In this document: one piece after another, positions 31,884 through 38,279 of the stretch
Numbering within the stretch: position 1 is the first letter of the stretch
Layout of the letters: each line of letters begins with the position of its first letter
Position numbers and translations under genes: made by a program
NCBI GenBank assembly: GCA_902806095.1
Contig: CADCVF010000027.1
Location: forward strand, 1 to 38,279
DNA from: an uncultured Rubrobacteraceae bacterium
GTDB taxonomy: Bacteria; Actinomycetota; Rubrobacteria; Rubrobacterales; Rubrobacteraceae
Direction of reading: 5' to 3'
DNA: 38,279 nt
Notes under the pieces: generated by a model
What the model was told of the DNA's origin: nothing
The model's input: only the letters and a program-made list of their open reading frames with translations
Database searches by the model: none

Positions 31884-33128
31884 TGAGCACTCCGGGGCCA
31901 CAGGGTCCGGACGTCCTCGACATCGCCAGGGAGCTGGTACGCACTCCCAGTCCCAACCCGCCCGGCGACGAGCGTGCTGCCGCGGCACTCGTGCGTGACT
32001 TGCTCTCGGAACTGCAACTCCCTAGAGCCAGGGTCATTGCCCGCAACGAGTCGAGGCCCAATGTGCTCATCACCCTGGATTTCGGATCCGGAGGACGGCC
32101 CCTCGTACTCTCGGGCCACCTCGACACCAAGCCTGTCGCCGACGCTACCTGGAGCGTAGATCCCTTCGGGGCTGAAGTCGAGGGAGACAGGCTTTACGGG
32201 CTCGGCTCCGCGGACATGAAAAGCGCACTCGCTGCGATGCTGGCAGCGGCCTCGCGCTTGGCCAGCGACGCCCCATCCCGCGGTCGGCTCGGCCTGCTCT
32301 TCACGGCCGATGAGGAAAACGGCTCTGCCTAAGGCCCACCACGTGGCCCAGAGTGTTCCTCTATATGCCGGCGGCGTCGTCATCGGTGAGCCGGGCGGCA
32401 TCGACGGGGACTACGACAGGCTGCACCTGGCGAGCCGTGGCATCGCCAGGCTGCGTCTGGTCGCCGGCGGCCGGCAAGGACACTCGAGTTTGTCCGACGA
32501 GCTCAGCACCCGCAACGCCGGGGTGGACGCCGCCCGTCTCGTCACCGAGGTCGCAGATTCCCTGGCTGCGGATACCTCCGCAAACGTGCACGGGCTCAGC
32601 GGCTGGACGCCGACGGTCAACACTGGGATGGCCTACCACGGTGGTGTCGGCTTCGGGGTGCTGACGGGGGTGATGGCCGTTGACACCGAGGTGCCACTGC
32701 TCCCAGAAATGCGGCGAGAGGACGTTCGTGAGGCGTTTACCGTCCTGGTGGAGCGCGTCTCCCAGGAGACCGGAAGCGACCTACGGATCGAGTTCGACCA
32801 GCCGCCGAGCGACTGGCTGCCTGCCACCCTCGTCGCCCCCAGCGACCCACTCGTCGCGGAGGCGCGGGCGGCCTGCCGGACGGTCTTGGGTACCGAACCC
32901 ACCAATGCGGTCTTCCCTGGCACCACGGACGCGACGTGGTTCAGCGCTATCCAGGGTCTACCCTCCCTACCGGCCCTCGGCCCCGGCCTGCTGCGCCGCG
33001 CCCACGCCGCCGAGGAGTGGGTATCTATCACGGCAGTGTGTCAGGCGGTCGAGATCTACACCCACCTCGCTAGGACCTACTGTTCCGGAGACCCTATTCC
33101 GGCCGCGCACCAGGAGATCCAACGATGA
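31883..33128 (+). pseudogene. M20-family metallopeptidase, frameshifted
   Basis: From ATG 31883 the first frame gives the M20 N-terminus: ARELVRTPSPNPPGDE, LVLSGHLDTKPV (zinc ligand His and catalytic Asp), LYGLGSADMKSALAAML and LFTADEENGSA, then TAA at about 32330. Two bases lost, or one gained, at GCCTAAGGCC explain it. The next frame carries on at once with HHVAQSVPLYAGGVVIGEPG, the dimerisation domain with GRQGHSSL, and the final zinc-ligand region RAHAAEEWVSI. The joined protein is ~415 aa, usual for the ArgE/DapE/carboxypeptidase group. The substrate is unknown; the neighbours suggest amide or amino-acid catabolism. Confidence 0.85.
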
Positions 33129-34039
33129 CGGGATGCGGCATTATCGACGCCTACGCGCACGTCTTCCGTCCGGCGGCAATCTCGTTGCGAGAGGTCGACG
33201 AGTTGGCGTCAGCTGGCCGCGACGCCCCGGTAGAGGACCTGCTCGAGCTCATGGCGGGTAGCGGAGTGGACGCCGCGGTGCTAGTCTCCCTGGACGCCCA
33301 CGACGACTATGTCGCCAGGGTGCTCGCCGATTACCCGAAGACCTTCGCCGCCATCGCCGTCGCCGCGCCCGCCGAGCTGCGAACCGGTGGCACCCGCGGC
33401 GTAGAGAGCCTGCGCGCCCGTCGGAACCGCTTCGGCTTCCACGGCCTGCGTACCCAGTGGATAGGCGAGCCCGGGCAGCCGGTAACGGACTCCCCGGCGC
33501 TGCCGGTCCTGCGCTACCTCGCCGAGCAGGGACTGCTGCTGTGGACCTACCTTCCCCCTGACCAGCTGCCGCTGCTGCCCGATGTCGTCCGCGAGATGCC
33601 CGAGCTGCGGGTGGTACTCAACCACATCGGTTTCTGCCCGCATGACATGCAGATCGACCAGCACCGGCGTCCGCGCTTCGACGATCCCTTCCCCGAGTCG
33701 ACCGTGCAACAGGTGCTGCGGCTCAGCGAAGCCGGTGGCGTGCACCTCATGGTCTCGGGCCAGTACGCCCTGTCGACGCAAGCTCCGCCGTACCCCGACC
33801 TGTTCAGGGTGATCCGTCGTTTCGCCGAGGCATACGGACCACAGCGCCTGCTGTGGGCTTCTGACTACCCCTGGACCCGCGACGTGCCAGGCTACCGGGC
33901 CATGCTCGACCTCGTCCCTGAGGTTCTGCCAGATCTGGACGCAGAGAGTCTCGCCCGCGTGCTCGGCGGCACCGCAATAACCCTGTTCCCCCATCTCGCC
34001 GGCGGGCCCACCTCAGGCACGACAGCATCTCCTGTCTAG
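33125..34039 (+). CDS. Amidohydrolase (PF04909-like)
   Basis: ATG 33125 overlaps the M20 stop (ATGA); 304 aa. The TIM-barrel amidohydrolase signs are IDAYAHVF at the N-terminus, VVLNHIGFCPHD in the middle and LLWASDYPWTRDVPGY with the catalytic Asp near the end. The usual first metal motif DxHxH reads D-A-Y-A-H, so the first metal His is replaced by Tyr. Metal binding may be altered, or the enzyme may work with the remaining ligands, as in some 2-pyrone-dicarboxylate lactonase relatives. It is the only intact gene of this three-gene operon. Confidence 0.82.
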   Translation: MTGCGIIDAYAHVFRPAAISLREVDELASAGRDAPVEDLLELMAGSGVDAAVLVSLDAHDDYVARVLADYPKTFAAIAVAAPAELRTGGTRGVESLRARRNRFGFHGLRTQWIGEPGQPVTDSPALPVLRYLAEQGLLLWTYLPPDQLPLLPDVVREMPELRVVLNHIGFCPHDMQIDQHRRPRFDDPFPESTVQQVLRLSEAGGVHLMVSGQYALSTQAPPYPDLFRVIRRFAEAYGPQRLLWASDYPWTRDVPGYRAMLDLVPEVLPDLDAESLARVLGGTAITLFPHLAGGPTSGTTASPV

Positions 34040-34062
34040 CGGCTCCACAAGAGAGGATTCCG

Positions 34063-34137
34063 ATGTCCCGCTCAACTCTGGACGCCGGCAGGAGGCCACG
34101 CTCGGGTACCATCAACCGTGCTATCCGGATGGATTAG
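34063..34137 (+). other. 24-codon micro-ORF downstream of the amidohydrolase
   Basis: ATG 34063 follows GAGAGGA and reads MSRSTLDAGRRPRSGTINRA followed by IRMD before TAG. It could be the stub of a fourth operon gene lost by deletion or a chance ORF. No family can be named from so few residues. Confidence 0.25.
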
Positions 34138-34245
34138 AGTAGAGCTTGCCTGGCAGCGCTATCTCGCAGGAACGCCTTGTGAGCCGTTTTGGAGTACCCT
34201 AAGGTGCTTCCCTGAGGCGCGCCTACAAATAGAGGAGGAAGGCCA

Positions 34246-35445
34246 TTGCGTCCCCAAGAGTCCACAACCGGCAACGAGCTGGCGCTTCCCTCGACGATCG
34301 CCAGCTCCATGCCCGTCTCGCGCATACGCGAGGTCATGGATCTGGCCTGGGAGGATCCGGAAGCCATCCACCTCGAGGTGGGGGAGCCCAACTTTCCCAC
34401 ACCCTCCCACATTATAGAAGCCGCCAACGAGGCTTCTAAGGCTGGCCATACCCGCTACGCCCCCAACGCAGGGGTTCCTGACCTGCGCGAAGCTTTGGCG
34501 GACAAGGTCATCCGGCGCAACGGGTATGAGGCGCGCCAGGATCAGGTGGTGGTTACGCAGGGGGGTATCCAGGCCCTCTACCTGGTGCTTCGCGCCCTGC
34601 TCGAACCAGGGGATGAGGTACTGTTGCCTGACCCCGCTTGGCCGAACTTTCGCATGATCGCCCACCTGCTCGGGGCGCGTGTGCTCCCTTACCCACTTCT
34701 TGCGGAGGGAGATTTCCTGCCTCGTCCCGAAGACCTCGAGCGCCTGGTGACGCCGCGGACCCGTGCGATCCTCGTCAACAGCCCGTCGAACCCGCTCGGG
34801 ACGGTGTTGCCGCGCGAACTCGCCCAGACTTTGCTCGACTTCGCCCGTAGTCGGGGCCTATGGTTTATCGCGGACGAGGTCTACGACGAGCTGGCTTTCG
34901 ACGACACCTTCGTCAGCGTCGGGTCGGTGGCCGATCCGGACGACCGGCTGGTCTCGGTCTACTCTTTCTCCAAAGTCTACGCGATGACCGGGTGGCGAGT
35001 GGGCTACCTGGTGGCCCCGCCCGACCTGGCCAACCTCCTCACCGGGATGCAGGAGCCGATCATCTCCTGCGTCAACACCCCGGCCCAGATGGCGGCTCTG
35101 GCCGCCGTAACCGGCCCCCAACAGGTCGTGCGAGAGATGCGCGACGCCTACAGGGAGCGTCGCGACGAGCTGCTCGAGGTCCTGGATCGCGGTGGCCTGA
35201 CTTCAACCCGGCCCTCGGGAGCCTTCTACGTGTGGACCGACGTCTCAGAGGCGGGTGTGCCGTCGATGGAACTCGCCCGTTCCCTGATCGAACACCAGCA
35301 CATGGCCGTCGCGCCGGGCAGCGCATTCGGCGAGCTCGGCGAAGGCTACGTGCGCCTGTCTCTAGCTTCCTCGAGGGAGGATCTGCTCGAGGGAGCCTCA
35401 CGTCTCGCCCGGTTCGTTCATCACCTCGGCGAAGCGCAGAGCTGA
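34246..35445 (+). CDS. Class I/II PLP-dependent aminotransferase
   Basis: TTG 34246 is set by AGGAGGAAGG just upstream; 399 aa. PLP-binding features of the aspartate aminotransferase fold are all visible: LEVGEPNFPTP, YAPNAGVPDLREALA, VTQGGIQALYLVL, NSPSNPLGTV, the Asp210/Tyr213 pair in IADEVYDELAF, and the Schiff-base Lys243 in YSFSKVYAMTGWRVGYL. It transfers amino groups between amino acids and 2-oxo acids; the exact substrate cannot be told. Together with the M20 peptidase and amidohydrolase upstream it may form an amino-acid catabolic group, although 206 bases separate them. Confidence 0.92.
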   Translation: MRPQESTTGNELALPSTIASSMPVSRIREVMDLAWEDPEAIHLEVGEPNFPTPSHIIEAANEASKAGHTRYAPNAGVPDLREALADKVIRRNGYEARQDQVVVTQGGIQALYLVLRALLEPGDEVLLPDPAWPNFRMIAHLLGARVLPYPLLAEGDFLPRPEDLERLVTPRTRAILVNSPSNPLGTVLPRELAQTLLDFARSRGLWFIADEVYDELAFDDTFVSVGSVADPDDRLVSVYSFSKVYAMTGWRVGYLVAPPDLANLLTGMQEPIISCVNTPAQMAALAAVTGPQQVVREMRDAYRERRDELLEVLDRGGLTSTRPSGAFYVWTDVSEAGVPSMELARSLIEHQHMAVAPGSAFGELGEGYVRLSLASSREDLLEGASRLARFVHHLGEAQS

Positions 35446-36120
35446 GGGCAGCGTCTTACAAAGCGAGCTCACGGCTAGTCTCTCGGTGGCACCGGTGCGA
35501 ACAGAGCGCGGCTGAGTGCTCTCCGCCCTCGCGGAGAAGGACATCGGCAAGACGGACTTATGCTCCTGACTGTCGAGAAGTCCAAGGGTTGCATGAGCAT
35601 TTCGTAGGTACGAGGCCCACTGAGGACTGGTATATTCACCCAAGTGCGTGGCAGGGAGATTCTACGAAGTTCGCCCGGCTTTGGGGGTTCATACTATGAT
35701 GTGCTTGGTCAGGTAGATGATAAAGACCGCCCCTGCCCCGAGGCCCTAAGCCCTCCCTCACTCCATCACCCGCGAAAGTAGCCACCTGGTATACAAAGAT
35801 AGTCCATTTGGCGTATGTGCTCTGGCCCGCCCTGATAGTACAATCTGATTAATCGTTAAGCTGGGCACCCTCTGAGATCCCCCTCCCAAGAGCGGCCCGG
35901 CTTTTCTGTTGCCTGTGGGAACGGTCCGGGGTCCTACGGACCGGAAAAATGGGTCGAATTGTGTATTGTGTTTGGCTTACTCCGTGCGACGATAAGGTTC
36001 GGTTGGTAGACAACCCGGCGCTGACGTCAGGAGGGGGAGCGCCGGGTTGTTGTATCTTTCATTCCTACCCACCACGCCCTCACGAAGACACGGCCGGCTC
36101 TCGCTGGGGTTTGAGGCCTC
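35446..36120. other. 675-base intergenic region with three hairpins
   Basis: This lies between the aminotransferase (+) and a minus-strand operon, both converging. The first ~370 bases have no credible ORF. Then come TACAAT at 35839-35844 with TTGGCG 15 bases before it, AGCTGGGC/GCCCGGCT followed by TTTT (35859-35905), CGGTCCG/CGGACCG (35922-35943), and a perfect 13-bp stem ACAACCCGGCGCT/AGCGCCGGGTTGT (36010-36050). The hairpins may be terminators for both directions or parts of a small RNA. Confidence 0.6.
36010..36050. terminator. 13-bp perfect hairpin, probable two-way terminator
   Basis: ACAACCCGGCGCT (36010-36022) pairs exactly with AGCGCCGGGTTGT (36038-36050) around a 15-base loop. It lies 71 bases beyond the stop of the minus-strand gene ending at 36121. 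T-runs on both sides are weak. Confidence 0.5.
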
Positions 36121-36366
36121 CTATCCTGCTACCCTTTGGGGCAGACGTTGCTCGAGGCGTTCTCTCAGCAGATCTGCCTGCCACTGGCGTGCCTTCTGGC
36201 TGCGGTGCGGCCCTTCGGCCAACTCAGAGAGCAGCCCACCCGGCTCGGTCTTCAGGACCTCTACCAACGCCTCCTCCAAAGGCAGCCCGCTCCGCTCGGC
36301 CAAAGCCTTCGCCTGGCGTCCTAGTACTTCCAAAGCCATCTCTGAGACTGTCTGCCCTGGTTGCAC
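36121..36366 (-). CDS. Small helical hypothetical protein
   Basis: GTG 36366 is chosen because AAGGAGGAG lies about 7 bases upstream; the frame is open to 36537. The 81-aa product is nearly all charged helix: MALEVLGRQAKALAERSGLP, LEEALVEVLKTEPGG, then RSQKARQWQADLLRERLEQR. I recognise no named family. It is the last of three small genes in a row on the minus strand and was probably co-transcribed with them. Confidence 0.62.
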   Translation of the reverse strand: MQPGQTVSEMALEVLGRQAKALAERSGLPLEEALVEVLKTEPGGLLSELAEGPHRSQKARQWQADLLRERLEQRLPQRVAG

Positions 36367-36676
36367 GCACTTCTCCTCCTTCTCGGGATGCTCCAGGAGC
36401 TTGCGAGTGCTTCCCAGCCAACTCCTTCTGTTCTGAGGTCCCTCTTGCTCTAGAGCAACGCCTTGGCCGCTGTGGACCTCTACGATCTCTGATCTCTTCC
36501 AACTCGTGGTGCCAGAACAGCTGCATGCGCCCCTCATCCAGCTGCACGTCGAGGGCCAGGTACTCGGGGTTGCCCCACCTTCCGCTTATCGTGCCCGTGA
36601 GCCCCCACCACTCCGAGCGCCACCCGGACTCGCCCACCCTCACCCTCGTGCCGATCACCGCTTCTTCCGAGGTCAT
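36224..36676 (-). CDS. Small hypothetical protein (beta-rich), C-terminal end uncertain
   Basis: ATG 36676 follows GAGGAGG at 36682-36688. The first ~65 residues look real: TSEEAVIGTRVRVGESGW, then RSEWWGLTGTISGRWG and EYLALDVQLDEGRMQLFWHH. This is the pattern of a small SH3-like barrel with short beta strands. After ELEEIRDR the frame becomes low-complexity and Arg-rich and overlaps the next gene by 143 bases. In the frame of that next gene the same DNA reads VALEQEGPQNRRSWLGSTRK, which looks more protein-like, so a frameshift may have split one longer coding region. Confidence 0.55.
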   Translation of the reverse strand: MTSEEAVIGTRVRVGESGWRSEWWGLTGTISGRWGNPEYLALDVQLDEGRMQLFWHHELEEIRDRRGPQRPRRCSRARGTSEQKELAGKHSQAPGASREGGEVRATRADSLRDGFGSTRTPGEGFGRAERAAFGGGVGRGPEDRAGWAAL

Positions 36677-36723
36677 AAGAACCTCCTCAGGTCCTCCGCC
36701 GCTCTCTTGCGCTGGCCTATACG

Positions 36724-36942
36724 CTAGCCTAGGGGTTGGTCCCTCGGGTGCCACGAGCTGAAGAGGTGCCCCACGAAGACCACGGCCTGCTCTACGCCCA
36801 TCCCTTCTCCCCTGAGCCTCTCGTACTCGCTTAGGAAAGCCCACGAGTCGGTGGCGCCCCGAAGCATGTGCAAGGCCTCTTCGTCGGTGTAGGGGGCGAC
36901 TACACTCTCCGCAACCCTCCTCTTTGGGTTGTACCAACGCAT
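36724..36942 (-). CDS. Small helical hypothetical protein, first of three
   Basis: ATG 36942 follows AAGGAGAA at 36949-36956; 72 aa. The sequence MRWYNPKRRVAESVVAPYTD then EEALHMLRGATDSWAFLSEY and ERLRGEGMGVEQAVVFVGHL is plausibly a small soluble helical protein. I recognise no family. The two genes downstream on the same strand are likewise short and unknown. Confidence 0.65.
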   Translation of the reverse strand: MRWYNPKRRVAESVVAPYTDEEALHMLRGATDSWAFLSEYERLRGEGMGVEQAVVFVGHLFSSWHPRDQPLG

Positions 36943-37237
36943 TCTTGTTCTCCTTCCCCTTCCCCAAGGAGATGATTCAAAAGGTGTAGCTATGGTACAC
37001 CAAAAGGTGCAGCTTTGTAACCCAAATCTACAAAGCGCGAGCAATAGGCGAGCCTGGACTTAGATCATGGCGCGCTCCAAGGCCTGCCCACAGGCCTGTC
37101 CACACACTACATTGTGCTTGACGTTGCTTTGAGGTTGTGGTTAGATACAGGGAGATTACTGTCGATACTTTCGATCAGTGAGCGACTTCTGTGTGCGCCT
37201 TCCGGCATGGACCTTGTTCATGTTGGAGGAGCCCAAA

Positions 37238-37921
37238 ATGGCAAAACGCGTACACCTCGCAGACGACCACACCATGTTCAGGGAAGGCTTGGAGTCCATC
37301 CTGGCCTCAAGCGGAGGAGAGGGCATAGAGGTCGTGGGACGATCCTCCACCGGGGGAGAAGACGCCCTGGCCCTCATCGAGGAGAACAAGCCCGACGTGG
37401 TCATCGCGCAGATAGACGCAGACCTTAATACGGCCAGGGAGGTCCTCTTAAGGATACGCTCCTCCTCTCCTGACTCCAAGATCATCGTGCTCACCATGTT
37501 CGACAACCTCCGCTACCTCAAGGCCCTCTCCAAGATGGGCATCGACGCCTACATCCACAAGAGTTCTTCCAGCAAGGATCTCCTGGCCACCATCGACGCT
37601 GCAAGCCGCGAGCCGGATGGAGAGAACGTGGTGGTCTCGATGCCCCGTGGCCTGCTGGAGCGAATGGGTGAAGAGCCGGTGGGAATGCTCTCTGAGAGGG
37701 AGACGGAGATAATGGTGCTTGCAGCCCGCGGCCTCTCCAACTATCAGATATCAGAAGAGCTGCACATCTCTGAGGCGACGGTCAAGCGCCACCTGGCAAA
37801 CGTCTACAAGAAGATAGGGGTTGGCTCTAGGAGTGAGGGGGTGAGGAAGGCCTTGATGGAGCAGTGGATAGGCCTTGCGGAGATAACCTCAGCCGACGGG
37901 GACGGCTCCTCGGGCGGCTGA
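37238..37921 (+). CDS. NarL/LuxR-type response regulator without phosphoacceptor Asp
   Basis: ATG 37238 follows GGAGGA at 37225-37230; 227 aa. The receiver domain has the acidic pair in VHLADDHTMFREGLESILAS and the conserved Thr and Lys (IIVLTMFDN, AYIHKSSSSKD). At the phosphorylation site KPDVVIAQIDADL has Gln58 where Asp is invariant, although Asp60 and Asp62 are close by. The C-terminal LuxR-type helix-turn-helix is complete: LSERETEIMVLAARGLSNYQ, then ISEELHISEATVKRHLANVY. No histidine kinase is adjacent. It is probably an orphan regulator that works without phosphorylation or uses a displaced Asp. Targets are unknown. Confidence 0.88.
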   Translation: MAKRVHLADDHTMFREGLESILASSGGEGIEVVGRSSTGGEDALALIEENKPDVVIAQIDADLNTAREVLLRIRSSSPDSKIIVLTMFDNLRYLKALSKMGIDAYIHKSSSSKDLLATIDAASREPDGENVVVSMPRGLLERMGEEPVGMLSERETEIMVLAARGLSNYQISEELHISEATVKRHLANVYKKIGVGSRSEGVRKALMEQWIGLAEITSADGDGSSGG

Positions 37922-38238
37922 GCGCCACCTCTATTCACCGGATTGCGTGGAATATAGATTCTCAGAAGTCCATTTGCACGATCGTGCATAGTTCGCCCTC
38001 CTAGGGGCGTGAGAATGGCTTCTAAGGCCCTTCACGCCGCGTGGCGGAGGTGTCTTCATCTTGTGGTGTTGGATGGATATGCAGGGAGACGAGAGTAATC
38101 CCGCTCCGGCCCGTCCCGAACCACTAAGAAGAGTGTGGAAAGGATCGCTCCGTCCTTCGGGGATTATGGCGACTACAAACATTTGTCTGCTTTAGGGTAG
38201 TATCTACCGTTCCGCTTTGTTGATGGCATAATGAAGGC
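37922..38238. other. 317-base intergenic stretch, no gene
   Basis: It contains the exact 14-bp palindrome TGCACGATCGTGCA (37975-37988) just after the response regulator gene and a small hairpin CGCCC-TCCTAG-GGGCG around 37993. No credible ORF or terminator with a T-run was seen. Confidence 0.6.
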
Positions 38239-38279
38239 ATGGCTAAGATACTCTACCCGCAGGTAATCACCGAAGACCT
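38239..38279 (+). CDS. Start of an unidentified gene, truncated by the window end
   Basis: ATG 38239 opens a frame (MAKILYPQVITED) that runs off the window. Its ribosome site is weak (AAGG only 2 bases upstream), and ATG 38231 in another frame competes. Thirteen codons are too few to name a family. Confidence 0.35.
   Translation, partial: MAKILYPQVITED

Noticed and set aside
35949-36761. 270-codon plus-strand ORF
   Set aside because: It is Pro/Ser-rich, lies opposite the small minus-strand genes, which have good ribosome sites, and begins inside a hairpin region.

Overview
The window looks like chromosomal DNA of a high-GC actinobacterium, most like Rubrobacter or a close relative. This is inferred from GC-rich coding DNA, frequent GTG and TTG starts, TATAAT-type promoters, a short (~430 aa) phosphoglucose isomerase and small secreted proteins with LPxTG-like tails. 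There is no rRNA or marker gene to prove it.

Left end (1-2923): mobile-element debris. A large serine recombinase runs off the left edge. Next to it are a 73-aa ORF, the C-terminal scrap of an IS5-type transposase, and a tyrosine integrase broken exactly at that scrap. Then come a membrane-anchored beta-lactamase-fold protein (3067-4203) and a secreted, curlin-like protein with an LPPTG tail (4708-5133) that ends at a terminator.

Centre left (5257-18512): a Wzx/Wzy-type surface-polysaccharide locus. It holds a TPR protein, a Wzz-like chain-length protein, a CpsD-like ATPase with an altered Walker A, an O-antigen ligase/Wzy-like polymerase, a TuaH-like glycosyltransferase, a WecG/TagA-family glycosyltransferase, a WbaP-like initiating transferase and a Wzx-like flippase. 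Three sulfotransferases and one sulfatase-superfamily enzyme are interleaved, which suggests a sulfated (or sulfate-remodelled) glycan. The first seven genes overlap or nearly touch and look co-transcribed.

Centre (18546-25024): a probable ATC-hydrolase-like protein, a secreted RTX-repeat protein, a broken class C beta-lactamase-like gene, an M23 peptidase, a PhoD-type alkaline phosphatase with one frameshift and one nonsense codon, and a methyltransferase. Right half (25200-38279): pgi, nth, tRNA-Ser(UGA), a tiny secreted protein followed by three stacked terminators, a membrane-anchored Mrr-like nuclease, an HMA-fold protein without cysteines, a decaying three-gene operon (FMN-binding protein and M20 peptidase, both frameshifted, plus an amidohydrolase), a class I/II aminotransferase, three tiny minus-strand genes, and a NarL-type response regulator lacking its phosphoacceptor Asp.

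The most unusual feature is a family of intergenic repeats at six sites (4328, 12753, 14293, 25027, 27295, 30577). They are built from constant blocks (GCTGAAATGCTGACAAGC-like) alternating with short hairpins whose sequence changes while the pairing is kept. Two separate 37-nt perfect hairpins (12833 and 22114) share 17-bp arms, a TGG loop and GCGG/CCGC ends. I know of no named family that matches either.
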